Part shown: one piece after another, positions 1 to 8,404 of the stretch | Layout of the letters: every line of letters starts with the position of its first letter | How positions within the stretch are numbered: position 1 is the first letter of the stretch | Origin: Leptolyngbya sp. ES-bin-22 | GTDB lineage: Bacteria; Cyanobacteriota; Cyanobacteriia; Leptolyngbyales; Leptolyngbyaceae | DNA: 46,307 nucleotides | Direction: 5' to 3' | Assembly (NCBI GenBank): GCA_014380065.1 | Contig: JACMKO010000031.1 | Coordinates: forward strand, 1 to 46,307 | Position numbers and translations under genes: made by a program | The notes under the pieces: model-generated | Seen by the model: the letters and a program-made list of their open reading frames with translations, nothing else | Databases searched by the model: none | What the model was told of the DNA's origin: nothing

Positions 1-804
1 ACAGACATGGAGCGAAACGGCTATGCTAGCCAGGCAACGAACGATCGCATCACTACATACAGTTACCCCCTACGTATACGTATAGATGCGTGCAAGCTGA
101 TGACAAAATCGCTCTCCAAGCGACGGCTTAACATTTTGCTGTATAAAGTTCTCTAGAGAATCACTGTCATCGAAGAAGATTCATCTTGTTGATACTGGAA
201 TATGAGTTTCTATTACATCCTTCTGGGGAGATACATATTTCTTTATAGTTCATATGGGGCATAAGAAGCGTTGTTTGTGGTCAATTTTCTGGCTGGCTTG
301 ACAGGTTTTGGGGGCACAAATGAGACTTTATTTAGAGAAATATTTCTAAACAATGAAAACTCTGTAGTAAGTCTGCTATTCCTGCGTTCAACAAGTTGGG
401 AAGTCATCGCGAACCCTCATTAACTAACCAACCACCGTCTTTAGGACTAACCAATTATTGTCTCCCGGCGATCGCTACAGCACTCAGCAGTGACTCCAGG
501 GTCACGTTCGTACTCAGCCTCACTGCAAACTCACGTTACAATAAGTGCTAGTGCTGAGTCGTAAAATGATTTTGGACCTCTGTTTGAGTGGCGTATTGTG
601 ATCTCTAAAGTCGCATGGTCTATCTCTTGGACAAGCCGTTGGACAAGTTCGACGCTGCCCCTAGTGGCTACTAATCTCCATAACAGCTAAGCGCCTGCCA
701 TTGCCTTTGACTGCCTGGTACCGTTTCTCGCCATTGATCAGGTTACCGTGATGCCGTCACCATTTTTAATCGTCAATGATCATTCCTTGTTGAGTCAGTG
801 AACT
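1..804. other. Long non-coding stretch before the first gene
   Basis: No open frame with a credible start, codon use or family match is visible on either strand. The stretch contains a short palindrome, tacgtatacgta, near position 72 and a TTGACA hexamer at 298-303 with no well-placed -10 box. No tRNA-type T-loop or intrinsic terminator was seen. It may carry the promoter of the TPR gene at 805, but I cannot place it. Confidence 0.5.
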
Positions 805-2235
805 ATGTCTCAGCATTTGGATTCAGAAGCAGAGTTTTTTTTGAAGCAAGGGCTACAACTTAGCCGTGCTGGGGCTTTTGAGGATGCGCTACTCAGCCTC
901 GATCGCGTTTTACACCTTCATCCTGACCGTCACCACGTTTGGCATACCCGTGGCGTTACGCTCTCTGAGTTAGGACATTACGAAGACGCTGTTGCTAGCT
1001 TTAATCAAGCGATCGATTTAGAACCTCACTCTCCAGAAGCGTTCAATAGTCGTGGCATCGCGCTCTACAATTTGCGTAGCTACGAAGAGGCGATCGTGAG
1101 CTATGACAAAGCGATCAAGTTAAGACCAAACTTCCATCAAGCTTGGCATAATCGAGGGAATGCTCTTGACAAATCAGGCTGCTACGAGGAAGCGCTGAAG
1201 AGTTACGACAAGACTCTGGAATTTGAGCCGGACTATTCTAAATCCTGGTATAACCGGGGCATCATCTTATACAAGCTAGAACGTTATCAAGCTGCTATAG
1301 ACAGTTACGACCAAGCCATCAAGTATCGACCGCATTACTCTCATGCGTGGTATAACCGTGCCAATACGCTCAACCAGATTGGACACCATCGAGAAGCGCT
1401 CAGCAGTTACGATCGCGTACTGACCATTAAGCCGGAGTGGTACGGAGCCTGGTATAACCGGGGTAATGTACTGCATAAGCTCGGTCGGCATGAAGAGGCA
1501 ATCTACAGCTACAACAAAGCCTTAGCGATCAACGCAACTCTCTACGAAGCCTGGTATAACCGAGGTAACGCCTTTGATGCCCTTGGACGCTACGATGAGG
1601 CGATCGAGAGCTATCGCAAGGCGCTCGACCTCAAGCCAAACCTCCGCGAAGCCTGGTACAACTGGGGCAGTGCCCTTTACAAGTCTGGTTGCTACCGCGA
1701 GGCGATTGCCAGTTACGATCGCGCACTCAAGCTGAATCCTGGTTTTGCCAAAGCCTGGTTTAGCCGTGGTTCTGCACTGCGTAAGTTAGGACTCTACGCT
1801 GAAGCGATTGCCAGCTACGACAAAGCCGTTCAGTTTCAACCAGAGATGTCCGAAGCCTGGTACTGCCGTGGGATTGCGCTAGGGCACCTGGGGCAAAACG
1901 AGGCAGCGATCGAGAGTTACGATCGAGCCATCAGCATTAATCCTGACTTTCATCCTGCCTGGTATAGTCGTGGCTCTGCGTTAGGGCATTTGGGAGACTA
2001 TCAATCTGCTGTTGCCAGCTATGATAAAGCACTGGAAATTAAACCCAACTTTCCCGATGCTCAAAGCCGTCGAACACTGGCGTTAGACCATAACCAGTCG
2101 CTGCAAGCATCAGCCCACACCGACTCAAACGAAGGCAGGATTGCTGCTGAACGAACGGATGAAGCCTCTTCTTTTTCAAATCGCGCCCTGAACACGGAAG
2201 AACCTGTCAAGTCATCGCCGCCTCTACATACATAG
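805..2235 (+). CDS. Tetratricopeptide repeat protein, about 12 TPRs
   Basis: A 476-residue protein made almost wholly of 34-residue TPR units from about residue 10 to 430. Each unit follows the pattern A-W-Y-N-R-G ... Y-E-E-A-I-x-S-Y-D-K-A-L ... P. TPR arrays form superhelical scaffolds that bind other proteins. No enzyme domain is attached and no signal peptide or membrane segment is visible, so it is probably cytoplasmic. The last 45 residues are polar and low in complexity. The ATG at 805 directly precedes the first repeat. The units are close to each other (AWYNRG recurs many times), which suggests recent internal duplication. The gene stands alone. The partner is unknown and no specific process can be assigned. 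Confidence 0.9.
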   Translation: MSQHLDSEAEFFLKQGLQLSRAGAFEDALLSLDRVLHLHPDRHHVWHTRGVTLSELGHYEDAVASFNQAIDLEPHSPEAFNSRGIALYNLRSYEEAIVSYDKAIKLRPNFHQAWHNRGNALDKSGCYEEALKSYDKTLEFEPDYSKSWYNRGIILYKLERYQAAIDSYDQAIKYRPHYSHAWYNRANTLNQIGHHREALSSYDRVLTIKPEWYGAWYNRGNVLHKLGRHEEAIYSYNKALAINATLYEAWYNRGNAFDALGRYDEAIESYRKALDLKPNLREAWYNWGSALYKSGCYREAIASYDRALKLNPGFAKAWFSRGSALRKLGLYAEAIASYDKAVQFQPEMSEAWYCRGIALGHLGQNEAAIESYDRAISINPDFHPAWYSRGSALGHLGDYQSAVASYDKALEIKPNFPDAQSRRTLALDHNQSLQASAHTDSNEGRIAAERTDEASSFSNRALNTEEPVKSSPPLHT

Positions 2236-2387
2236 TTACAGCCATTTCCATTTGCATTCACCACACCCGACACCCTGCATCCCACACCCGTTCTCATAGA
2301 ACTGTGGCTTACCCAATCAGCAACCGCTGTAGGTTGCCATGCAAAAGCAACGCCCCTGCTCTACGAGCATACATAGCTGAGGCTGTG

Positions 2388-2786
2388 TCACTCAATCATT
2401 TGTAGATCGCTAAACTGCGTGACTCGTGCTGCCAGAGTTGTCTCTGTCAGAATTTTTTGGTAGAAGGGGTGAAAGGTTTTTGGTCGGACAAGAAAGTAAA
2501 TTTCATCATACAGCTTCAATGTGCGATCGAAGTGTTCTACAATCTGCCGAGACTCCTGCTCGGTCACAGTAGCAGGGTGCTTCTCGTACCACTCATGCTT
2601 CACAGCGGGTAGCCACACCCCATAGCGATCGGAAAGAATTGCCCACGCTACACCTTTATTCAGGCAACGTTGCATAAAGGCTTGAAGCTCAGGATTTGTG
2701 TAGAGCCTGTCGGGGGTGGTAGTCCTAGTTGTTCCCCTTAAGGTGTTGTCTTTCTCGGCTGAACAATGGGTCAAATAAATCTTCAT
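2388..2786 (-). CDS. Small DUF6884-like protein of unknown function
   Basis: A 132-residue soluble protein. It opens with a beta strand followed by a CSAEKDN segment. It then has a YTNPELQAF helix and an A-I-L-S-D-R-Y-G-V strand-turn. This order (Cys/Ser-Lys motif, Y-T-S/N-x-L-F/Q helix, I-L-S-A/D-x-Y-G-L) resembles the DUF6884 family, a YaaA-like fold with no settled function. The match is from memory of the motif pattern and is only moderate. The gene lies alone on the minus strand, downstream of a transposase-like relic and the GT2 gene. No regulatory site was recognised. Confidence 0.6.
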   Translation of the reverse strand: MKIYLTHCSAEKDNTLRGTTRTTTPDRLYTNPELQAFMQRCLNKGVAWAILSDRYGVWLPAVKHEWYEKHPATVTEQESRQIVEHFDRTLKLYDEIYFLVRPKTFHPFYQKILTETTLAARVTQFSDLQMIE

Positions 2787-3099
2787 CTCAATCAGTGAGT
2801 GTCGACGTTCTTTGAGGGAATGGCTTCAGGGAAGCATCGGTGGTGCATGAAATTTTGGTGGGTCGAGTAACGTAGAAAGACATCTACTCCCAGGCACGAA
2901 CTATAGAATGTCGGCTCTGTGGTCATCCCCATATCCATCAACACAGTGTGTAATTGAAGTTTTCTGAACGTTGCTTTCTAGCCGTTGCCGTTCTTCATCA
3001 GAGAGCGGACGCATGATTTGCACTCAAGGCTCAATCAATTTCTGATTCATGGAGATACCTTTAGCCTATGAGCAAACGGCTCTAATAACTTTTCTTGCA
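2787..3099. other. Spacer holding a probable transposase relic
   Basis: A spacer of about 310 bp between the GT2 gene and the DUF6884-like gene. The only recognisable content is the short minus-strand relic at 2901-3014, annotated separately. No terminal inverted repeats or target duplications could be picked out around it. Confidence 0.45.
2901..3014 (-). pseudogene. Remnant of an IS630-type transposase N-terminus
   Basis: A 37-codon frame that begins M-R-P-L-S-D-E-E-R-Q-R-L-E-S. This resembles the opening helix of the helix-turn-helix domain in many cyanobacterial IS630-type transposases (typically R-P-L-S/T-x-E-E-R-x-x-L-E). After about 15 residues the similarity stops and a TAG ends the frame. 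The helix-turn-helix core and the DDE catalytic domain are missing. The identification rests on one short motif, so a chance small ORF is possible. Confidence 0.3.
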
Positions 3100-4368
3100 T
3101 CACTTCACCTGGGTAATGCGCCAACTCAGCTTCAAGTTGATCCAAAAATTCCAGAGCGTTACCGCTGCGATCGCCAGCAGGTTTGCCAGATAAGCATTGA
3201 GATGCAGTCCATTAAAGAGCAGATTTAAGAGCAGAATTTTGAGCATTAGCCCCATCAAGCAAATCAAGTTGAACTTGGCAAAGCGTTTGATGACCTGATG
3301 GCGTTGTTGCTGTTGTTGCGCCAGGTCGCCAAACGTCCACCGATCGTTCCAGAAAAAGTTGTTGATGATTGCCAGTTCTGCCGCCACGATCGCGCTGCGC
3401 GTCAGCCCAAAGCCCAACCTACCGTGCAGCAGATACAGCAGACCCATATCGACCGCCAGTCCGCTCAAGCCCACAAAGGCAAACCGCACAAAGCGCCCAA
3501 CTGGAAAATTTAGCCGCTGGCTAAACCGACCGAGTCGCCCCAACGATATGCGCAAGCGCACCAGATGACGGATGTAGTCGCGGTACTGCTTCCATGTAAC
3601 CTTACTTTCGCCCGCTTCACGCTCTTGAAAGACATAGCCAACTTCCGTAATCTCATCAATCTTGCCGCGCCCCAGCACTTCCAGCAGAATCTTGTAGCCC
3701 AGCGGATGCAGCGATCGATCCGCAATGGCGCTGCGACGCACCACAAAGTAACCGCTCATGGGATCAGACACTCGACTCACCACACCGGGCAGCAAAATCA
3801 ACCCCAGCAGTTGAGCGCCTCGCGACAAGAAGCGTCGCATAGCACTCCACGTACTCACACCACCCCCATCCACATTGCGACTGGCAACGGCTAAATCTGC
3901 ACCTTGCGCGATCGCATCCAGCAGAAGCTGTAACACGTCAGGTGGATGCTGCAAATCGCCATCAATGACACCCAGAACGTCACCCTGCGCTGCCTGCCAA
4001 CCACGAATCACCGCAGTCGAAAGTCCCCGCTCTTGCTGGCGGCGCATCACGCGCAAGTGAGGATAGCGGGCAGTCAACGTCTCCGCTAGTTGCCAGGTGC
4101 GATCGGGGCTATTATCATCAACCACAATAATTTCGTAGCGGTTAGGCAACACAGCATCCAAACGCTCACTCAACAGTGCCACAATGCGCTCAAGGTTGTG
4201 GCTCTCGTTGTAGGTTGGCACCACCAAAGAAAAGCGTACAGGCGCGATCGCGCCTGCTCCTGCCTCTAGTATCTTGTCACACGGTTGCTTTGCCGCTGTC
4301 GATTGGCGCGGCACCTGCAAAACCCCTGAGAGTTCAGGCAGAAGCTGAGTGTAGCCGATTGTGATCAT
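3100..4368 (-). CDS. GT2 polyprenol-phosphate glycosyltransferase fused to GtrA domain
   Basis: A 422-residue two-domain membrane enzyme. Residues about 47-270 form a family-2 glycosyltransferase of the dolichol-phosphate mannosyltransferase type. They include V-V-P-T-Y-N-E, the nucleotide-binding V-V-D-D-N-S-P-D, the metal-binding D-G-D-L-Q-H-P-P and the D-P-M-S-G-Y-F signature. Residues about 290-418 form a GtrA domain with four hydrophobic helices. By family knowledge it moves a sugar from a nucleotide donor to a polyprenyl phosphate at the inner face of the cytoplasmic membrane and may help flip the lipid-linked sugar, for use in surface polysaccharide or glycolipid. The sugar cannot be told from sequence. 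The first 45 residues are not conserved-looking, so a later start is possible. The gene stands alone on the minus strand. Confidence 0.9.
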   Translation of the reverse strand: MITIGYTQLLPELSGVLQVPRQSTAAKQPCDKILEAGAGAIAPVRFSLVVPTYNESHNLERIVALLSERLDAVLPNRYEIIVVDDNSPDRTWQLAETLTARYPHLRVMRRQQERGLSTAVIRGWQAAQGDVLGVIDGDLQHPPDVLQLLLDAIAQGADLAVASRNVDGGGVSTWSAMRRFLSRGAQLLGLILLPGVVSRVSDPMSGYFVVRRSAIADRSLHPLGYKILLEVLGRGKIDEITEVGYVFQEREAGESKVTWKQYRDYIRHLVRLRISLGRLGRFSQRLNFPVGRFVRFAFVGLSGLAVDMGLLYLLHGRLGFGLTRSAIVAAELAIINNFFWNDRWTFGDLAQQQQQRHQVIKRFAKFNLICLMGLMLKILLLNLLFNGLHLNAYLANLLAIAAVTLWNFWINLKLSWRITQVK

Positions 4369-4810
4369 AGACGTTTTGGTTTTTTACGAAAGACCAGCAC
4401 TTGAGCAGGCACCTTGCAATCAAAAGGCAGCAAGGGAAAAACGGCAAGAAAATGCCGAGCAAACCTTAGAACAGCCACAGGTGACTCTTGCTTGGCAATC
4501 AACGTCTCCCTCAAAAAGCATTGATCCCCTTTTGCCTCTCCTAAGATTTACACAGAGAGACCGTTGTGTAAATCTTTCATAAAGTTGGCACTGCTTCTTT
4601 AAGACGCAAAACGGCAAGGAATGTGCCCAACCACGATCGCTAAGCGTGACCCGTTCAAGCCTCACTTGCTGTTACTTCTTAATCCGCGAGAGCGATCGAT
4701 ACCAAACGGCTTTTAGAAGCGCTTTCAACGCTGAAGCGTAGCTCCAAACATCACGGGCGTATATGCTAGCGTTGGCGTACTTACCAGCATCAAACTCCAA
4801 AGAAGTGGCA
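4369..4810. promoter_or_regulatory. Divergent spacer between the GT2 gene and the MuiA-like gene
   Basis: This 440-bp region separates two divergently transcribed genes and must hold both promoters, although no clear -35/-10 pair was found. Its main structure is a perfect 12-bp inverted repeat, AAGATTTACACA (4543-4554) with TGTGTAAATCTT (4565-4576), around a 10-nt loop. The A/T-rich arms and lack of a trailing T-run argue against an intrinsic terminator and for an operator or a dispersed palindromic repeat. Confidence 0.5.
4543..4576. repeat. Perfect 12-bp inverted repeat
   Basis: The arms AAGATTTACACA and TGTGTAAATCTT pair without mismatch across a 10-nt loop, GAGAGACCGT. It lies in the divergent spacer between the GT2 and MuiA-like genes. 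It could be a regulator-binding palindrome or a small dispersed repeat; no second copy was seen in this window. Confidence 0.6.
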
Positions 4811-6448
4811 ATGGACATCCCAGCAACTCCCGATGCAGCCGTCATTCCTTTAAAGACTCACATCGTAGCTGTCACTGTTTACACCAATCAAGCACTGGTA
4901 ACGCGGCGTGGCACCATGACGCTGACTGGGCAAGAGCACACGCTGACACTTGAGCCGTTGCCCATCACGCTGCAACCAGAATCGGTGCGGGCGGCTGGTG
5001 CGGGCACGGTTGCAGTCAAGCTGCTAGGTGTGCAAACAGAGCGAGTGTTTACCACGGAACCCGTCGCCGATCGCGTGGCTCAACTAACGGCAGACATTGA
5101 GCAGTTGGTGGATGAGCAGAAGGCAGCTCAGGACAAGCTTGCAGCCGCCAACCTCCAGCGTAGTTTTATTCAAACGCTGAGTGAAAAAGCTGCCGATCGC
5201 TTTTCGCGCAGTCTTGCCCAGCAGCAGGTGAGCCTTGCCGAAACGCGCAACTTGTTGATTTTTTTGGGACAGCGCTATGGCGATGCCTCGGAGGCGATCG
5301 CACAGCACGAGCGCGAACATACGCAATTACAGAAGCAGATTCAAGCGCTGTATCAGCAATTGCAACAAATTCAAACGCCGCGCCCACAAGAAAGCTACCG
5401 TTTGGCAGTGAACATTACGCCTTCAGGCGCTGGAGAGTTTGCACTGGAGGTGTCCTATGTGTGCGATCGAGCCAGTTGGAAGCCACTCTACGATTTACGC
5501 GTCAATAGCACTGAGAACCATATTCATCTGACCTACCTCGCAGACGTGCACCAGACCACTGGCGAAGACTGGAGCGCGGTTGCTCTCACGCTCTCAACCG
5601 CTAAGCCCGGGCTGGGCACCCTTCCGCCAAAACTAACGCCCTGGTACGTAGATGTTTTCCGTCCCCAGCCATCGCCTGCGCCCATGATGGCATCGCGTCT
5701 GCGGGCTGCTGTCGGTGCCGCGCCCGGAGGGGATGACGAAAACGATCGCTTGCTGACCGATAGCGATGCCGGTGAGCCAAGGCAGCAAATGATTCTGGCT
5801 GAAGCACCGTTAGCACAAATCACAAAAGAGGGTGGCGTTGTCACCTTTTTGATCGATGGGAACAACAACATTCCTACAGATGGCGCATCCCACAAAATCA
5901 CCATCTTTAGCGATGATTACCCCTGCCACCTGAACTATGTCGCCATGCCGAAGCTAGTCAGCTTTGCGTACCTGCAAGCGGTTGTCACCAACCCAGCCGA
6001 CGGTGCGACCTTATTACCAGGTCAGGCAAAGATTTTTCGTGACAACCGCTTTGTGGGCACCACTCCGCTAGAAAATATTGCTCCTGGTCAAACGTTTAAC
6101 CTCAATCTGGGCATTGACGAAGGGCTAAAAATCACACGCGATTTAATTGAACGCAAAGTGGATAAGCAACTCATTGGCGGTCAGCGTCGCATTACCTACG
6201 CCTACCGCTTGAGCGTGACTAATCTATGCGCTCAGGAAGCCACGCTTATTCTGACCGAACAACTGCCCGTAAGCCGTAACGAGCAAATTAAAATCCGCTT
6301 GAACCGCACGAGTCCACAAGTTCAGCCCGGCGAAATGGGACTTTTGGCGTGGTCATTGCGTCTAGAACCAAAGGGGCAGCAAGAAATTTCGTATCAGTTT
6401 ACGGTAGAGCACGCGCCTGCGCTTACAGTGGTCGGTTTAGATGTTTAG
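4811..6448 (+). CDS. MuiA family protein (DUF4140/DUF4139)
   Basis: From the ATG at 4811 the protein has 545 residues. An in-frame start 16 codons upstream is open but lies before a plausible ribosome site (AAGAAGTGG). An N-terminal DUF4140 domain starts at about residue 15 (V-A-V-T-V-Y-T-N-Q-A-L-V-T-R-R-G). A long glutamine-rich coiled coil covers about 85-205. A DUF4139 beta-rich domain fills the rest, with the typical Y-x-C-D-R-A-S-W-K-P-L-Y-D-L-R and G-E-D-W motifs. The family is named after a mucoidy-inhibitor gene and its biochemical role is unknown. No signal peptide is visible. A hairpin with a T-rich tail follows the stop codon. Confidence 0.85.
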   Translation: MDIPATPDAAVIPLKTHIVAVTVYTNQALVTRRGTMTLTGQEHTLTLEPLPITLQPESVRAAGAGTVAVKLLGVQTERVFTTEPVADRVAQLTADIEQLVDEQKAAQDKLAAANLQRSFIQTLSEKAADRFSRSLAQQQVSLAETRNLLIFLGQRYGDASEAIAQHEREHTQLQKQIQALYQQLQQIQTPRPQESYRLAVNITPSGAGEFALEVSYVCDRASWKPLYDLRVNSTENHIHLTYLADVHQTTGEDWSAVALTLSTAKPGLGTLPPKLTPWYVDVFRPQPSPAPMMASRLRAAVGAAPGGDDENDRLLTDSDAGEPRQQMILAEAPLAQITKEGGVVTFLIDGNNNIPTDGASHKITIFSDDYPCHLNYVAMPKLVSFAYLQAVVTNPADGATLLPGQAKIFRDNRFVGTTPLENIAPGQTFNLNLGIDEGLKITRDLIERKVDKQLIGGQRRITYAYRLSVTNLCAQEATLILTEQLPVSRNEQIKIRLNRTSPQVQPGEMGLLAWSLRLEPKGQQEISYQFTVEHAPALTVVGLDV

Positions 6449-6510
6449 TTTTCCCGGATGACGCTTTCGATTTTGGAATCCATATCTAGCGGTGCTTTAA
6501 GTTGCGATCG

Positions 6511-6548
6511 CCCCCAAGCATAAAGTTAGTTTGGCTTGGGGGTTGGTT
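6511..6548 (+). terminator. Probable intrinsic terminator of the MuiA-like gene
   Basis: CCCCCAAGC (6511-6519) pairs perfectly with GCTTGGGGG (6534-6542) across a 14-nt loop. It is followed by TTGGTTTT. It sits about 60 bp after the MuiA-like stop codon. The T-run is interrupted by GG, so termination efficiency is uncertain. Confidence 0.55.
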
Positions 6549-6616
6549 TTGCGCTCCTTCCTGTAAAATAGCCTCAACCTTTGCCGACTCTATATTTATA
6601 GCAAGAGACAGATGGG

Positions 6617-6690
6617 TTAGGACGGGGTGCAGGGGTGGAACCTCTGGCTGGGGGCAACGCCCACACACCCTTATGATCCCCATGTCCTAA
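6617..6690. repeat. G/C-rich structured intergenic element
   Basis: TTAGGAC followed by GGGG (6617-6627) pairs with CCCC, a two-base bulge and GTCCTAA (6678-6690). The inner part has GGGGGCAACGCCC, a motif common in cyanobacterial spacers. The outer pairing over 74 nt suggests a folded RNA or a palindromic dispersed repeat in the 310-bp spacer ahead of the exported TPR gene. No coding potential was recognised. Confidence 0.4.
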
Positions 6691-6759
6691 ACGTTGTGAC
6701 GATCGCTATATTGGGTGATGCAGGCAAAGGGCAATCAGCAGACATTGGGCAATTAATCA

Positions 6760-7668
6760 ATGCAAACACAGCGGCAGTGGTATACAAGTGGGTTTGTTGG
6801 GTTGATGATTTTAGGCAATAGTTTGCTGCTCTCACCAACGGCAGGAATGGCACTGCCAGCCGTGCAGGTTACTCAGGCAGCCCAAACCGCAGAAAGCGCG
6901 ATTAATCAGGGGATTCAGTACATTCAACAGGGGAAGGTGAGTGATGCGATCGATGCCTTCCGTCGCGCGACCCAGCTTGATCCCCGGATGTCCGCTGCTC
7001 ATTACAACCTGGGGCTTGCGCTGCGTCAACAGGGTCAGCTTCAGCCAGCCGCTACTGCTTTTTACCAGGCAACACAAGCCGATCCCACGTTTGCCCTCGC
7101 CTATGCCAACCTGGGAGCCGCGCTGCTAGAAGGCAACAACCTGCCCCAAGCAAAAGACTATCTGCAACGTGCCGTCGAACTCAACCCCAAGCTTGGGCTA
7201 GCGCATTACAATTTAGGGCTGGTGTTGGAGCGGCAGGGCAGTTTTGATCCAGCCGTTAACGCGTATCAAAAAGCGATCGAACTCAGCCCCACAGCTCCCG
7301 AACCTGCCTACCACCTGGGTATGGTCTACACTCAGCAACGCAAAACCAAAGAAGCCCGCGCCGCGTTTGAGCAAGCCATCAAAGTTGATCCCAGCTACGC
7401 CGAGGCTCATTACAATCTTGGTTCACTGCTCTTTACTCAAGGCGATTTAGATGGAGCACTGAACACCTTTCGGCGATCGGCACAAGCCAACTCCAACTAT
7501 GCCAACGCTTACTACGCCGCCGGACTGGTCTTCATACGTCAGAACAAATTTAGTGACGCGCAAAAAGTTTTAACCTACGCCAAAGATTTGTACGCCAAGC
7601 AAGGCAATAGTGCTTGGGCAACCAAAGCAGAACAGCAGTTGCAAAAAGCGAAAACTGGGCGATCGTAG
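6760..7668 (+). CDS. Exported or membrane-anchored TPR protein
   Basis: A 302-residue protein with an N-terminal hydrophobic segment (G-F-V-G-L-M-I-L-G-N-S-L-L-L at about residues 11-24) and an A-L-P site near 31-33, consistent with a signal peptide. Six or seven TPR units follow from about residue 47 to 290, with A-H-Y-N-L-G-L-A-L and Y-A-N-L-G-A-A-L signatures. By family it is a protein-binding scaffold, here probably in the periplasm or thylakoid lumen. The repeats differ from those of the cytoplasmic TPR protein at the start of the window, so the two are not recent duplicates. No Shine-Dalgarno sequence precedes the ATG. The gene is monocistronic. Confidence 0.88.
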   Translation: MQTQRQWYTSGFVGLMILGNSLLLSPTAGMALPAVQVTQAAQTAESAINQGIQYIQQGKVSDAIDAFRRATQLDPRMSAAHYNLGLALRQQGQLQPAATAFYQATQADPTFALAYANLGAALLEGNNLPQAKDYLQRAVELNPKLGLAHYNLGLVLERQGSFDPAVNAYQKAIELSPTAPEPAYHLGMVYTQQRKTKEARAAFEQAIKVDPSYAEAHYNLGSLLFTQGDLDGALNTFRRSAQANSNYANAYYAAGLVFIRQNKFSDAQKVLTYAKDLYAKQGNSAWATKAEQQLQKAKTGRS

Positions 7669-7863
7669 GGTGGGGAGTGAGGGGTGAGGGGTAAGGAGCT
7701 AAAAGACTGAACCGCTGCCGCTACTACCTGATGCCTACAATTAATCACTGGCTTCTCTAACAACCAGCACTTTAACGACCAAACGTACTGATCATTAAGC
7801 ACACACCAAACACTCCGACAAACCATAAGAGATCTGCTTCGCGTCTTCTACTAAATGCAATCG

Positions 7864-8361
7864 TTAGCTGAAGGTTATTTCATGAGTTAATTCCTCGAAC
7901 TTCCTTCGCGCCTTCTGGTGAGTATCCTGCCACTCAAGCTCCCACCACCAAGGCTTTTGCTCTTGCTTCTTAATGTATTCACACACCTCGCCCCAACTCT
8001 TGAACTTTAGTTCCTCAACGAAGTAGCGAGGCAACGGCTCGAGCAAATGACCAAGCTGCTTCCACTCAAGGAAACTAGCATTGTCCCAGGTTAGGAAGTC
8101 TTCGCTTTCTCCAAAAATAATCTTATGACTCCAATGAGTCTCAAAAAATGCTCTTACAGAAGGAAGTACATCTTTGTACAGCCAGGTCGACTCGTCTCTC
8201 TGCTCTGGGTTCCAATACTTTGCTGCTCTCAGGACAGCTTCCACAGAAATGTATTCTTTCGGTTTAACTGTACACGGATGCACGAGTTCCCAGTACGCCC
8301 AGCGGTATCCGGCATCTACAAAGACTTTACAATTTGTACAGGCAAAATACAGATTGTTCAT
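7864..8361 (-). CDS. Hypothetical protein, tryptophan-rich, downstream of cyaC
   Basis: A 165-residue soluble protein I do not recognise. It begins M-N-N-L-Y-F-A-C-T-N-C-K, a single C-x-x-C pair that could be half a zinc or redox site. It is rich in Trp, Glu and Lys (W-W-W-E-L-E-W near residue 140). There is no signal peptide or membrane helix. It starts 43 bp after the stop codon of the large cyclase gene on the same strand and could be cotranscribed with it, but no functional link can be claimed. No Shine-Dalgarno sequence is visible at the ATG. Confidence 0.6.
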   Translation of the reverse strand: MNNLYFACTNCKVFVDAGYRWAYWELVHPCTVKPKEYISVEAVLRAAKYWNPEQRDESTWLYKDVLPSVRAFFETHWSHKIIFGESEDFLTWDNASFLEWKQLGHLLEPLPRYFVEELKFKSWGEVCEYIKKQEQKPWWWELEWQDTHQKARRKFEELTHEITFS

Positions 8362-8404
8362 AGCCAGTCAACAACTTCTTCAGCACTTCTACCGCCTCTA
8401 GTCT

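Noticed and set aside
5533-5904. Long antisense frames within muiA, cyaC, tex, pcrA and pgk
   Set aside because: They are shadows of the real genes in G/C-balanced DNA, with no conserved motifs or starts.
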